A stretch of 38,413 nt of DNA from an uncultured Spirochaetales bacterium (GCA_946061495.1 CAMGSV010000001.1:1-38413), one strand, 5' to 3'; numbered from the stretch's first letter, positions 1 to 9,121 are shown. The notes: a model not told the origin generated them from the sequence alone. Numbers and translations are program-made.

Positions 1-923
1 AGTCCACGGGCATGGTACTTCTCGTAGATGGCCTTGAGGTTGGGAATCTCCTTGTGGCAAGGCTGGCACCAGGAAGCCCAGAAGTCGAGCAGCAGGTACC
101 TGTTGTTGTGGTGGATGAAGGAGAGCAGCTTCTCCTCGCCATTGAGGTTCTTGACCGTTACGGTAGGTGCGATGTCACCCACCAGTGTGGGAGGATAGAC
201 CTCATCCTTGACCTCACGTCCGTAGTAGCTCAGTTTGGCTGCATCTCCCAGCGAGTTGTAGAGTTCTCGGAATCCCTTGCCGAGGCGACCTGCAAGACGC
301 AACATGAAGAGAGGACCCATGAACGAATCCCGGTGCATGCGAACCACCTCCTCAAAGAGCTCCCCACGCTCCTCAAAGCTCTGTATCGTGCGTTCTATGT
401 ATTCCTTGCCCCGTGGCGTCTGGTAGATGGCAGCAATGGCCTCCTCGTTGTCGTTCATCTTACTGTTCTCGATGACGCGCACCACATCCTTGAACTGGCT
501 CTTCACGTCATCCTCCAGGCTGTCTATCGTCTCGCGGTACGCGCGGATGACATGGGTGTAGTGTTCCTGGTGCTGAGCCCCTTCTACATCGAGGCGGTGC
601 AACCGGTACGTGTTTCCGTTGCGCACACGTCCCTTCACGCTTACCGTCTCCCCGGGCGAGAGCAGCAACTCCAGCACACTGCTTTGACCCTTCACGCCCA
701 GCACCACCACTCGCGGTTCGTTGAGCGGCAGTGCCACTTCTTTTGCATCTACGGCCGCCATGCTGAGGATGTGTGGAGTTACCGACTTGTTGTTCGCTCC
801 CCAGGAGAGCGTCAGCGTGTCATTTGCACGCACATTCTTGAGATTGAAATTCAGCACTGCCTCACGCTGGGCATAAGCCAGGGTGGTCAGTGACATCAGG
901 ATGCAGGCTAAAGTTTTTTTCAT
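1..923 (-). CDS. TlpA-type thioredoxin-fold lipoprotein-like/periplasmic protein, Bacteroidales type (partial, C-terminus off the left edge)
   Basis: I read this frame directly from the minus strand. It opens with MKKTLACILMSLTTLAYAQ, a plausible signal peptide, and stays open for about 307 codons to the window edge. Residues about 20-110 are a beta-rich region like the N-terminal domain of Bacteroidales thiol-disulfide proteins (DUF4369-like). A helical stretch follows, and the last visible part is a thioredoxin fold with the redox motif WCQPC preceded by LLLDFWAS. The family carries out periplasmic thiol-disulfide exchange; this specific role is inferred. The neighbouring Rho fragment is also of Bacteroidales type, and nothing to the right of base 1659 is. 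The rest of the thioredoxin domain is missing only because the window ends. Confidence 0.8.
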   Translation of the reverse strand, partial: MKKTLACILMSLTTLAYAQREAVLNFNLKNVRANDTLTLSWGANNKSVTPHILSMAAVDAKEVALPLNEPRVVVLGVKGQSSVLELLLSPGETVSVKGRVRNGNTYRLHRLDVEGAQHQEHYTHVIRAYRETIDSLEDDVKSQFKDVVRVIENSKMNDNEEAIAAIYQTPRGKEYIERTIQSFEERGELFEEVVRMHRDSFMGPLFMLRLAGRLGKGFRELYNSLGDAAKLSYYGREVKDEVYPPTLVGDIAPTVTVKNLNGEEKLLSFIHHNNRYLLLDFWASWCQPCHKEIPNLKAIYEKYHARG

Positions 924-974
924 GGTTCTCATTGTTTAATGGGTTTGGGTGGATATGTTTACTGTTTTAAAGAA

Positions 975-1033
975 TCAGGAGCGTGGTATTCCCACCGGGG
1001 ACATTCCCCACGGTTGGCATACCACACTCCTGA
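975..1033. repeat. Long imperfect inverted repeat between rho fragment and thioredoxin gene
   Basis: The arms 975-1001 and 1005-1033 can pair over about 25 positions around a 3-base loop, with a few mismatches and a two-base bulge. No T-run follows on either strand. It could act as a transcript-stabilising or terminating hairpin after rho, or be a dispersed palindromic repeat of the Bacteroidales-like donor. The structure is seen; the function is not known. Confidence 0.6.
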
Positions 1034-1043
1034 AGATACCGTT

Positions 1044-1658
1044 TTATGAGTTCATGCTGAGGAGGAATTCCTCGTTGTGTCGGGTCATCTCCAACCGTTT
1101 CTTGACCTCGTTCATGGCCTCTATGGGGTTCATGTCGGAGAGGTACTTGCGGAGAATCCACATGCGGTCCAGCGTCAGCTTGTCATGCAGCAGGTCGTCG
1201 CGACGCGTGGAACTTGCCACGATGTTGACCGCCGGGAAGATGCGCTTGTTGGCCAGTGTGCGGTCCAGCTGCAACTCCATGTTGCCCGTACCCTTGAACT
1301 CCTCGAAGATGACTTCGTCCATCTTGCTGCCCGTGTCGATGAGGGCCGTGGCGATGATGGTGAGGCTGCCGCCTCCCTCAATGTTGCGGGCTGCGCCGAA
1401 GAAGCGTTTCGGCTTGTGCATGGCGTTGGCATCCACACCACCCGTCAGCACCTTGCCGCTGGCGGGAGTCACCGTGTTGTAGGCTCTGGCCAGACGGGTG
1501 ATGGAGTCGAGGAATATCACTACGTCGTGCCCACATTCCACCATGCGCTTGGCCTTCTCCAGTACGATGTTGGCGATACGCACATGGCGTTCTGCCGGTT
1601 CGTCGAAGGTGCTGGCTATGACCTCTGCATTCACGGTGCGGGCCATGTCGGTCACCTC
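1044..1658 (-). pseudogene. rho: Transcription termination factor Rho, C-terminal fragment (Bacteroidales type)
   Basis: About 204 residues are recognisably the C-terminal ATPase part of Rho. They start at EVTDMARTVNAEVIASTF, contain the Walker B stretch VVIFLDSITRLARAYN, the segment around GTGNMELQLDR, and end RHNEEFLLSMNS with a TAA stop. Rho is the hexameric RNA helicase that ends transcription. The N-terminal, RNA-binding and Walker A parts are absent. At base 1658 the homology stops abruptly and a treponeme-like uvrC begins in another frame. The fragment is therefore cut by a junction rather than decayed, since the surviving part shows no internal stop. Confidence 0.85.
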
Positions 1659-1665
1659 CCTCGTA
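1650..1665. other. Junction between Bacteroidales-like and spirochaete-like DNA
   Basis: Read on the minus strand, uvrC homology runs to residue 80 (ANEYE, ending at base 1660). Rho homology begins two bases further on (EVTDM, from base 1658). Both genes are cut mid-domain and their frames do not match. Two housekeeping genes from different phyla joined head to middle with no mobile-element signature is typical of a misassembly. I infer a chimera rather than gene transfer. Confidence 0.75.
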
Positions 1666-1899
1666 TTCGTTGGCTGTAGTGATGTATTCGATGGAAGCGG
1701 CCCGTGACACAAGTATCTGCGTCTTGATGTCCTTGCGGCCGGAAAAATAAGAGGAGAGGCGGTTCTTCAGGTTCTTGGCCTTTCCCACATAAATCACGGT
1801 GCCTGCCTCGTCTTTCCAGAAGTAGACGCCGCTTGTAGAAGGAGCTTTGTGAGCCGTGTCGTGGAGTTGTTGTCGTCGTTCTTTGCTGTCTGTTTTCAT
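1660..1899 (-). pseudogene. uvrC: Excinuclease ABC subunit C, N-terminal 80 residues (cut at chimeric junction)
   Basis: UvrC makes the incisions in nucleotide excision repair with UvrA and UvrB. The visible part is the start of the GIY-YIG nuclease domain: STSGVYFWKDEAGTVIYVG, then GKAKNLKNRLSSYF, then IEYITTANEYE with the conserved glutamate region. It resembles treponemal UvrC closely. The ATG at 1899 fits the usual UvrC start, although I see no clear Shine-Dalgarno sequence. This start shares two bases with the ATG of the divergent LamG gene at 1898. The remaining roughly 500 residues are missing because the sequence switches to rho. Confidence 0.85.
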
Positions 1900-3424
1900 G
1901 TCGATACAAGTGAATAGAAAAGTCATACCCTGTTTTGCCCTCCTTTGTCTACTGGTGGGGCAGTCGGTTTTCTCCATGGAAAAGACCATGCAGCTGGGGG
2001 GCAGCAAGGGCTGGAACCAGATTTCCGCCATGGATGGCATCACCACCGGTCCCGGCAGGTTCGGGGAGGCATCCCTTGAGCTGGCCACTGCCTCCCGTAG
2101 GGTGTCGCCCCACACGGAGATGCTGTTCTCCTTCGAGGGAGACCAGCTGCAGGACGAGGCGGGCCGCTTCTCCGTGGCCAGCTCCGGTATCCGCCTGGTG
2201 CAGGATGCGGCCATGGGCAAGGGTGCGGGGCTTTCCACGGGTGGGGACACCGGTTTTTCTGTCATCGGACCTCCCGGCTCCATCTTCTCCACCTTGGATT
2301 GGTCGGGCTCCTTTTCCATGGAATTCTGGCTCTGCCCCTCGGTGGTGGACAACGGCGAGACGGTCATCTCCTGGAAGTCCAGCCGCAATGTGGAGGGCTA
2401 CTCCCTGTACCAGATTCTTTCCGCCACCTTCGTCAGCAACAGGCTCCGCTGGAATTTCACCAACCTCTTCGCCGGTTACACCTACAACAAGGGCGAGATT
2501 ATCCTGACAGGCTCCAAGAGCATCATCCCTGGCAAGTGGTCCCACCACATCCTCTCCTACAACGAGGAGACCGGATTGCTGGAGTATCGGGTGAACGGTC
2601 TGGTGGAGGACTTGAAGTACATCACCATCACCGGAGGGGAGCGGGGGGGGGCCTATCCCTTGGTGTTGGGAAATCCAGCCCCCTTGGATATTTCCTCCTC
2701 GTACGCAGGAAAGATTGACGACTTTAGAGTCTTGAATGCCTATATCTCCAACACCGAGGAGTTCTTCTACCAAAATCAGGAAAACTATCAGACAGGGTGG
2801 ACAGCAGTCCGGTACACTGTTGACGGTGGAAGCTTTATGAGCAAGCCTCTGGAGGTTCCTGCCGGCAGCCAGTTGCTGCGCCTGGATGCCCAGACCCTTG
2901 TTCCTGAGGAGACCGGGGTGGAGTATTTCGTGCGTGCCGGCGACAACTTCTACAGCTGGAACCAGAGCAGTCCCGCCTGGATTCCTGTTCGGCCGGGCCA
3001 GCCCATAGAAGGGGTTGAGGGGCGGTTCTTCCAGGTGCTGGTGCGGATGTATCCTGACGGTGCGGGGACAAAGACCCCTTCCATCACTTCCATTTCTTTG
3101 ACTTACAAGGAGAATGAGCCTCCGCTGCCCCCCTTCTACGTGAAGGCTACTGCAGGTAACGGATCCGTGGAATTGATCTGGTCCCACACCATCGACAAGT
3201 CCACCAGCTACTACGTCTATTATGGCGAGCGGCCGGGGGAGTATTTGGGACGTGTTGCATTGGAGGGCAGCTCTCCCGTAAAGGTGGGAATCCAGAATTC
3301 CATTAGGCTCACCGGGCTGAAGAACGGCAGAATCTACTATTTTGCCGTAGCGTCTGAATACAATGGCCAGATTGGGCCCTTGTCGCAAGAGGTGTATGCC
3401 CGGCCTACGGTCCAATCATATTGA
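1898..3424 (+). CDS. Exported protein with LamG/concanavalin-like domain and fibronectin type III domain
   Basis: The product is about 508 residues. An N-terminal hydrophobic segment (VIPCFALLCLLVGQSVFS) looks like a signal peptide. Residues about 120-280 read as a LamG/jelly-roll lectin-like fold (SFSMEFWLCPS, GKWSHHILSYNEETG, YAGKIDDFRVLNAYIS). The last about 95 residues form a fibronectin III domain (PPLPPFYVKATAGNGSVELI to GRIYYFAVASEYNGQIGPLS). The start chosen is the ATG at 1898, which yields the signal peptide; a GTG at 1856 in the same frame gives an unlikely N-terminus. No strong ribosome site is visible. The stop lies 14 bases before the TPR gene, so the two are probably co-transcribed. 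A carbohydrate- or envelope-binding role is inferred from the domains only. Confidence 0.75.
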   Translation: MSIQVNRKVIPCFALLCLLVGQSVFSMEKTMQLGGSKGWNQISAMDGITTGPGRFGEASLELATASRRVSPHTEMLFSFEGDQLQDEAGRFSVASSGIRLVQDAAMGKGAGLSTGGDTGFSVIGPPGSIFSTLDWSGSFSMEFWLCPSVVDNGETVISWKSSRNVEGYSLYQILSATFVSNRLRWNFTNLFAGYTYNKGEIILTGSKSIIPGKWSHHILSYNEETGLLEYRVNGLVEDLKYITITGGERGGAYPLVLGNPAPLDISSSYAGKIDDFRVLNAYISNTEEFFYQNQENYQTGWTAVRYTVDGGSFMSKPLEVPAGSQLLRLDAQTLVPEETGVEYFVRAGDNFYSWNQSSPAWIPVRPGQPIEGVEGRFFQVLVRMYPDGAGTKTPSITSISLTYKENEPPLPPFYVKATAGNGSVELIWSHTIDKSTSYYVYYGERPGEYLGRVALEGSSPVKVGIQNSIRLTGLKNGRIYYFAVASEYNGQIGPLSQEVYARPTVQSY

Positions 3425-3438
3425 GGAAAGGGGAGTAT

Positions 3439-6114
3439 ATGACACCAGAAGTTTCGTCCACCCACAAGAACACCCTCTTCCGTGCCAAGTCTGCTGTGTT
3501 GGCCCGGGACTTCGATCTGGCTACGAGACTTTTCAAGCGGGTTCTGAAGGAGCATCCCGACAATGTCGAGGTGATGCATGAGTTGGCCGCCACCTATGTC
3601 CGCAGCGGACAGGATGAGCAGGCCCTCCTGGTTTGCCAGGAGATTCTTGAGAAGGACAGAAACGATTTTGGTGCCCTGGTGAGTCTCGGCGGAATCTACC
3701 GTCGGCTTGGTCGCTACGAGGAGTCCGTCTCCGTGTTGGAGCGGGCGCTGGCCCTGAACGAGGATAGCGTCCAGACCTATTACAATCTGGGCTTTACCTA
3801 CAAGCAGATGGAGCGGTATGATGATGCCTTGGAGTGCTTCAACAATGTAATCGAGGACGATCCAACTGATATTCTGGCCTACAATCATCTGGGGCACATT
3901 TATTCGCTGCGGGATGACAGCAAGAATGCCATCGCTTCCTATCGACGGGGATTGCAGCTGGATGCCAACCATCCCATTCTCCACTACAACCTTGCCTATG
4001 AGTACGAGAAGCTGGGGCGTGACGATGAGGTGCAGACCGAGTACGAGGCTGCGCTCCGGTCCAAGCCAGGGTGGAGCGAGGCTATCAACAGCTACGCCCA
4101 CTTCCTCATGTCCCACAACAGGTACAAGGAAGCCTACGAGATTCTCTCCCAGGGAATTCAGGTCACCCCTGAGAATATGCCGCTGCAGCAGGCCATGGGA
4201 ATGGTGCAGCTGAAGCGGGGTGAGTACGGCGATGCTGGCCAGCGGTTCAGGACAGTGCTGGAGTACGACAGCAACGATCCCATGGCCATGATGGGCTTGG
4301 CCGATGTCTATGTCTATGAGGGGCGGGAAAATGAGGCATCCAATCTGCTGGAGAAGGTGGAGTCCACGCCCCTCCGGAGCAAGGGTGAGCGGATGCAGTA
4401 CGCCCGCAGTCTCTTGAACGCCAATAAATTTGACTCGGCGGGAGCCCTCATCAAGGGCCTGCTGGATGAGTATGACTATGACTTGGCCACCGTCCATCTG
4501 GTGGCGGAGTATTATGCCTGCTGCAATGATATGGCACGGCTTGATCAGAGTCTCGACAGAATCAATGGTCTGGACAGCGCTTATTTCCTTCATTTTTTGG
4601 ATATTGCTCTCAGGTTCCGACAGATTGGCAATTTCGAGCGGGCACAGGTGTATTTGGTGGAGTATCTGAAGCGGCTGCCCAATGATCCGGTGGCCTTGGC
4701 CGCCTTGGCCTCCTGCTACGAGCAGTGCAATCAGTATGGGGATGCCATGCGGTTCTACCAGCGGGCCCTCACCAAGGATTCCCAGAATTCCATGCTGCAG
4801 GGGGCCTTGGAGCGAATTTCTCGTGCTTCCGAGCTGGGGCTTCATGAAGAGGTGGTGGAGGAGCCCACTGGGATTCCGCCAATAGTGACTCCATCCTTGG
4901 TGGAACTTGGTGATGACTGCCTGAAGCCAGGGGAAGAGCAGCTGGTGGTACGGCAGGAGGATCACGTGGAAAACCTGTACGTGTCCCCTGAGCCAGAACC
5001 GGTGATGGCCATTATGAAGCTGGATTCTTCCACCAACTCCAAGGGGATGACCCACTACGACCCATTGGTGATTCACTCCAATGAGCCTGATAACAATATG
5101 GATGTTCCTCCCTCAGGCCTTTCAGCCCTTGCCCATGACGATGGGCCGGTGGACTACGATCCATTGTATGCTCCCAATACCCCTCCTTCCTTCCATGATG
5201 AGGAGGATGCGATATTCGACAATGTAGACCAGACTCCGGAGGAGCATTTCCTTCAGGAAGCGCCCCGGCCGCCGCTTTCTGAAAAGGCCCATCAAGCTCC
5301 TCAGAAACAGGTGCTTCCGGAATTGCCTGTGTATGAGAAGTCCCCTGTGGAGCGGGAACTGGTGGAGGAGGATTTCGAGATTGTTCCAGAGCCTCCCAAA
5401 AAGGAGTCAGAAAAGACAAAGGACAGGGAGCCTTCCGAGGATGAGTTGGCCATGCCATGGGACTTTGACGGTGACCCCAGTGATTTTGAGCCGGAACCTG
5501 AGCCTGAAGAACTTGAGGTGGTGGAGGATGAGGTATCGGAGCCTGCTCCCCTGGAGCCTGTGGAGGATGAAGGCTTTGGCGATAGTGGGGAGCTGGAGGT
5601 TCTTTCCGACGACAAAGAGAGCACGTCTATCTCCCGGAACAAGCCTTTGAGGTTTGCGGAGGAGGAAAGGGGTGCAGATGGTCAGGTGGAGGAGCTGATT
5701 CCCCAAGGCATTCTTCTGGAAATCAACCGGTTGCTGGAGAACAAGGAGCTGTTGGAAAGGCACGGTGACGTGGTGCGGCTCTTCCGGGAAATGAAGCTCT
5801 TGTGCGAGCATCTGCCCCAGGTGAAGCGAGAAGGCTTCTATGCCGGTATGAAGCGGATGCAGATGGATTATATCATCAGCAAGCTGTCCGGCAAGCCAGG
5901 GCTGCTGGAGGTGGCAGAGACGCTCCGGGACAAGGGACTGGTGCGTGTGCCTGCCGAAAAGTATGACATCGTGGAGCGGTTCGACGAGCCGGCTGTGTCA
6001 GCAAGGGTTATCAGCCTGATGCGTCCCTTGGTGCAGCAGTTGCCGGACAAGGATGATGCCCTGTCTCTGGACAGCTCCCTCAGAAATATTTTAGAGCGTC
6101 TGGCTAAGCTGTAG
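3439..6114 (+). CDS. Large tetratricopeptide-repeat protein with acidic linker
   Basis: The product is about 891 residues with no signal peptide. Residues 1 to about 480 are tandem TPR units (for example AVLARDFDLATRLFKRVLKE, VQTYYNLGFTYKQMERYDDA, ILAYNHLGHIYSLRDDSKNA), a protein-interaction solenoid. Residues about 480-750 form a long Pro/Glu/Asp-rich low-complexity linker. The last about 130 residues are again helical and ordered (GILLEINRLLENKELLERHG to SLRNILERLAKL). The start is the ATG at 3439, preceded by AGGAAAGGGGAG; a TTG at 3421 is in frame but lies on the ribosome site. It follows the LamG/FN3 gene closely. It is probably a cytoplasmic scaffold, but the partner is unknown. Confidence 0.8.
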   Translation: MTPEVSSTHKNTLFRAKSAVLARDFDLATRLFKRVLKEHPDNVEVMHELAATYVRSGQDEQALLVCQEILEKDRNDFGALVSLGGIYRRLGRYEESVSVLERALALNEDSVQTYYNLGFTYKQMERYDDALECFNNVIEDDPTDILAYNHLGHIYSLRDDSKNAIASYRRGLQLDANHPILHYNLAYEYEKLGRDDEVQTEYEAALRSKPGWSEAINSYAHFLMSHNRYKEAYEILSQGIQVTPENMPLQQAMGMVQLKRGEYGDAGQRFRTVLEYDSNDPMAMMGLADVYVYEGRENEASNLLEKVESTPLRSKGERMQYARSLLNANKFDSAGALIKGLLDEYDYDLATVHLVAEYYACCNDMARLDQSLDRINGLDSAYFLHFLDIALRFRQIGNFERAQVYLVEYLKRLPNDPVALAALASCYEQCNQYGDAMRFYQRALTKDSQNSMLQGALERISRASELGLHEEVVEEPTGIPPIVTPSLVELGDDCLKPGEEQLVVRQEDHVENLYVSPEPEPVMAIMKLDSSTNSKGMTHYDPLVIHSNEPDNNMDVPPSGLSALAHDDGPVDYDPLYAPNTPPSFHDEEDAIFDNVDQTPEEHFLQEAPRPPLSEKAHQAPQKQVLPELPVYEKSPVERELVEEDFEIVPEPPKKESEKTKDREPSEDELAMPWDFDGDPSDFEPEPEPEELEVVEDEVSEPAPLEPVEDEGFGDSGELEVLSDDKESTSISRNKPLRFAEEERGADGQVEELIPQGILLEINRLLENKELLERHGDVVRLFREMKLLCEHLPQVKREGFYAGMKRMQMDYIISKLSGKPGLLEVAETLRDKGLVRVPAEKYDIVERFDEPAVSARVISLMRPLVQQLPDKDDALSLDSSLRNILERLAKL

Positions 6115-6142
6115 GAGTGATTTCTGAAAGGAAATAGAACGG

Positions 6143-6174
6143 CCCGAAGGTGTCCTTCACCTTCGGGTCTTTTT
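6143..6174 (+). terminator. Rho-independent terminator of the LamG-TPR operon
   Basis: The stem CCCGAAGGTG / CACCTTCGGG has a 5-base loop and is followed by TCTTTTT. It lies 29 bases after the TPR stop codon. Confidence 0.9.
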
Positions 6175-6240
6175 CATGTGCTGTTCCAACAGGTGGTGAC
6201 ACCGACCGATGGAGGCCGGCGTCAAAAGCAGCTGCTGACA

Positions 6241-7503
6241 CTACAACAGAATAATGCGGGCGCTGGTGAGCACCTGGTTTCCTTCCTCTGTAATGAGGAT
6301 GTCGTTTTCCAGGCGGCATCCACCCATGGCTGGGTCGTAGAGGCCCGGCTCCAGCGTCACCACCATTCCCGGCTTGAAGCAGGCGGTGTCAGGCTGGCTG
6401 GGACGGACGGTGGGCCACTCGTGGGCTTCCAGTCCGTAGCCGTGGCCCAGGGAATGGGGCATGGCTCTTCCTGCGGCGGCAAATACTTCGTCCACCTTTT
6501 GGGCTGGTTTCTTGATGGGAATGTCCGGTTTGTACAGCTCCAGTGCCGCCTCATAGGCCGCCTGAACGAGATTCAGCTGCTGCTGCTGCTCGGCTGTCAG
6601 GGGGCCCTTGGCAAAGGTGAGGGTGACGTCACTGGTGTAGCCCTCCACCACCACTCCGAAATCCAGAATGGAAAGTCCTTGGGCGGGAAACTCACCGGCG
6701 GTGTAGGGGGGGAAGCAGTGGATGCCGAAGCTCCGGGCGGGACCAGCCGCCAAAGTCTCGAAGCCTGTCCCCTCACAGCCTGCGGCACGACATTCCCTCT
6801 CGATGAGGAGGGCGGCATCCAGCTCTGTGGTGATGGAGCCCTCTCGGACTCTCTGCTCCAGCACCAGGATGAGTTGGTCGGTGATGGCCGCCGCCCGCTT
6901 GATGCAGCTGATTTCGTATTGATCCTTGATTGCTCTCATGGCCACCGCGTCCTGATGGACTCCATCTTCACGGCACAAAAGATGCGCGGCTGTGGCTGGA
7001 TGCGCGGCGGCCAAGGCCTGGGAGACGGCCTTCTGGTAGGTGGCGTAGGCGGGATAGGGCAGGGAGGGTGGCAGCTCCACCTGGAGGCTGTGTCCTTGGG
7101 AATGGGCTGGCATGCGGGCCAAAAGCTGCGCCAGGGCGGTGGGGGCGGATCGGTTGAAGTCGGTGTAGGGCAGGATGGAGTCAACGGTAGCCATCTGGCG
7201 GGCCATGTTCACATCCCAGGGAATCAGCACCGACTCCCCGTCTGCGGTGAGTGCCAGCAGCGCGTCGCCAGGCTGGCCGGTGAAGTAGCGGATGGAGGGA
7301 TCCAGCCTGCCCTCCGAGTCCTCAAAGAAGGCCACGTCAATCTTCTTTTCCCGAAGGATTTTTGCAAAGGCAGCCTGCCTCTGGCGGCAGAAGTCTGCCA
7401 GGTGCAAGGTGTCTGGATGCACGCTGGCGTCGCCGGGCCCCTTTGCAACGGTAGTTCTTTCAAGGTCAGCAGTCATTGTCATTTGATGCTTGTTGTCGCT
7501 CAT
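6241..7503 (-). CDS. M24-family metallopeptidase (Xaa-Pro aminopeptidase/dipeptidase type)
   Basis: The product is about 420 residues. It has an N-terminal creatinase-like domain and a C-terminal pita-bread fold. The five metal ligands expected for M24 are visible: two Asp in LDFGVVVEGYTSDVTLTF, His in HSLGHGYGLEAHE, Glu in VTLEPGLYDP and Glu in CRLENDILITEEG. The family hydrolyses peptides with proline at the second position, in the cytoplasm. The start is the ATG at 7503, preceded by GGAGG. It overlaps the murJ stop by one base (TAATG), so translation is likely coupled to murJ. A longer open frame extends upstream but only as an antisense shadow of murJ. Exact substrate (aminopeptidase or prolidase) cannot be told from sequence. 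Confidence 0.9.
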   Translation of the reverse strand: MSDNKHQMTMTADLERTTVAKGPGDASVHPDTLHLADFCRQRQAAFAKILREKKIDVAFFEDSEGRLDPSIRYFTGQPGDALLALTADGESVLIPWDVNMARQMATVDSILPYTDFNRSAPTALAQLLARMPAHSQGHSLQVELPPSLPYPAYATYQKAVSQALAAAHPATAAHLLCREDGVHQDAVAMRAIKDQYEISCIKRAAAITDQLILVLEQRVREGSITTELDAALLIERECRAAGCEGTGFETLAAGPARSFGIHCFPPYTAGEFPAQGLSILDFGVVVEGYTSDVTLTFAKGPLTAEQQQQLNLVQAAYEAALELYKPDIPIKKPAQKVDEVFAAAGRAMPHSLGHGYGLEAHEWPTVRPSQPDTACFKPGMVVTLEPGLYDPAMGGCRLENDILITEEGNQVLTSARIILL

Positions 7504-9086
7504 TATTTCCTCCTGAGTTTTCTTGCGATCACTTGGACCAGGGAATCCCTGGTGACAATCAGCAGCCCCACTCCCACTGCCCCAAAAATCAGGGCGGCCA
7601 GCAGCAGGGGCAGTCCCTCCTGCAAAATCCTGGTGCCAAAGGTGAACAGGGAGAAGAGCCTGTCCTTCAGCAGAATCAGGGGAATGGAGGCAATGGCGGA
7701 AAGTGCCACCATCTTCAGGGAGTAGCCCACCATGCCACGAACCACCGTACCCAGGGCGAACCGCTTTGTGCGGGCCAGGAAGACCAGCAGGAAGATGGTG
7801 TTGGCCAGACTTGCCAAACTCAAGGCCAATGCGATGCCGCCGCCAGCCATGGGCTTTACCAGAATCAGGGCCAGGGCAATGTTCACGGCAAAGCCCAGGA
7901 TGCCTGCGGTGGCGGGGGACTTGGTGTTGCCCTGGGCGTAGAAGGCCGGGGAGATGATGCGGTTGGCGGCGATGAAGAAGAGGCCGGAAATGTGGAAGAT
8001 GAAGGCTTCGAGGGTCAGTCGCACCGATTCCTGGTCGAAATTCTTGGACTTGTACACCAAGGCGATGATGTGCTCCCCGGTGATGAGGGAGAAGAAGGTG
8101 ATGGGAATGGTGATGAGTGCGATGATTTTCACCGACTGGGTGAGCATAGCCCCGAATTCCTCCCATTGCTGCCGCTTTGCCAGCCCCGCCATGTCCGGTA
8201 GGATGACCGTACCGATGGAGACGGCGAAGATGCCCAGAATCAGCTCCTGGAGCCGCAGGGAGTACTGGAGGCTGGACACCACACCGGTGCCAGCATGACC
8301 TGCCAGGGAGGTGGACACCACGTCGTTCAGCTGATAGGCAGCCATACCGATGATGGTAGGTCCCACCAAGGCGATCACCTTCTTGGTGCCGGGGTTGGAG
8401 AAGGCTTTTTTCAGGGAAGTGAGGGACACCCTCCAGCCGCCTTTCAGCACGAAGGGGAGCTGGAAGGCGGCCTGCACCGTTCCTCCTGCCATGACACCAA
8501 TGGCCATAGCCCGGGCGGGATTGGTGGTGAAGGGTGAGAGGAGGTAGGTGGCGGCAATGACGATGATGTTGAAAAGTATGGGGGTAAATCCTGACGGTGC
8601 AAAGATTTTCAGTCCATTGAGGATGCCCTGGAAAAAGGCCGCCACGGAAATCACCAGCAGGTAGGGAAACATGATGCGGGTCAGCAGGGTGGTTTCCTCC
8701 AATACGGTGAGGTTGCCATCCTTGTAGAACAGGGGAACGAGAAAGGGGGTGAGGCAGATTCCCAGCACCACCACCGCCGTGGTAAGGAAGGTCACCAGGG
8801 TGCAGGTGGCGTTGACGAAATCCTGGGTTTCTTGACGGCCCGATTCCGTGTCGGCAGTCTCAAGGTAGGCCTTGAAGGTGGGGATGAAGGCCACCGAGAT
8901 GCTGTTTTCTGCAAAGAGGCGGCGGAACAGGTTGGGAATCATAAAGGCTATGCCGAAGGCATCCGCCAGGTAGGAGGTACCCAGAAAGGCTGCCTTGGTG
9001 GCCTCCCGCACCAGTCCCAGCACACGGGAGACGAGGGTCAGCAGGGAAAGCTGGGCACCGGCCGCCAGCAAGGATTTCTTCTTCAT
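7503..9086 (-). CDS. murJ: Lipid II flippase MurJ (MviN family)
   Basis: This 527-residue polytopic membrane protein moves the peptidoglycan precursor lipid II across the cytoplasmic membrane. The N-terminus SLLTLVSRVLGLVREATKAA and the stretch DAFGIAFMIPNLFRRLFAEN are typical MurJ signatures, and about fourteen hydrophobic segments run through the protein. The length matches the family. The gene is first in a two-gene operon with the M24 peptidase. There is no Shine-Dalgarno sequence before the ATG; a good -10 box sits only 7 bases upstream (see the promoter entry), suggesting a leaderless message. Confidence 0.95.
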   Translation of the reverse strand: MKKKSLLAAGAQLSLLTLVSRVLGLVREATKAAFLGTSYLADAFGIAFMIPNLFRRLFAENSISVAFIPTFKAYLETADTESGRQETQDFVNATCTLVTFLTTAVVVLGICLTPFLVPLFYKDGNLTVLEETTLLTRIMFPYLLVISVAAFFQGILNGLKIFAPSGFTPILFNIIVIAATYLLSPFTTNPARAMAIGVMAGGTVQAAFQLPFVLKGGWRVSLTSLKKAFSNPGTKKVIALVGPTIIGMAAYQLNDVVSTSLAGHAGTGVVSSLQYSLRLQELILGIFAVSIGTVILPDMAGLAKRQQWEEFGAMLTQSVKIIALITIPITFFSLITGEHIIALVYKSKNFDQESVRLTLEAFIFHISGLFFIAANRIISPAFYAQGNTKSPATAGILGFAVNIALALILVKPMAGGGIALALSLASLANTIFLLVFLARTKRFALGTVVRGMVGYSLKMVALSAIASIPLILLKDRLFSLFTFGTRILQEGLPLLLAALIFGAVGVGLLIVTRDSLVQVIARKLRRK

Positions 9087-9093
9087 GGGTGGC

Positions 9094-9121
9094 AGTATAG
9101 CAGATGTAAACTAATAGTAAA
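9094..9121 (-). promoter_or_regulatory. murJ promoter, probably giving a leaderless transcript
   Basis: On the minus strand: TTTACT (9121-9116), a 16-base spacer, then TATACT (9099-9094) preceded by TGC. The ATG starts 7 bases after the -10 box. The same arrangement, also with a run CCCCCTT just upstream, precedes the TPR lipoprotein at 28514. Confidence 0.7.

Noticed and set aside
12..893. Long plus-strand open frame over the left end
   Set aside because: It is the antisense shadow of the TlpA-type thioredoxin gene, whose signal peptide and WCQPC motif are clear on the minus strand.
1378..2388. Apparent UvrC-Rho fusion frame
   Set aside because: It only joins upstream antisense DNA, the uvrC start and an out-of-frame rho segment; the rho part is real only in another frame.
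7504..8166. N-terminal extension of the M24 peptidase
   Set aside because: It lies antisense-free but out of frame within murJ; the ATG at 7503 has a strong ribosome site and the expected family start.
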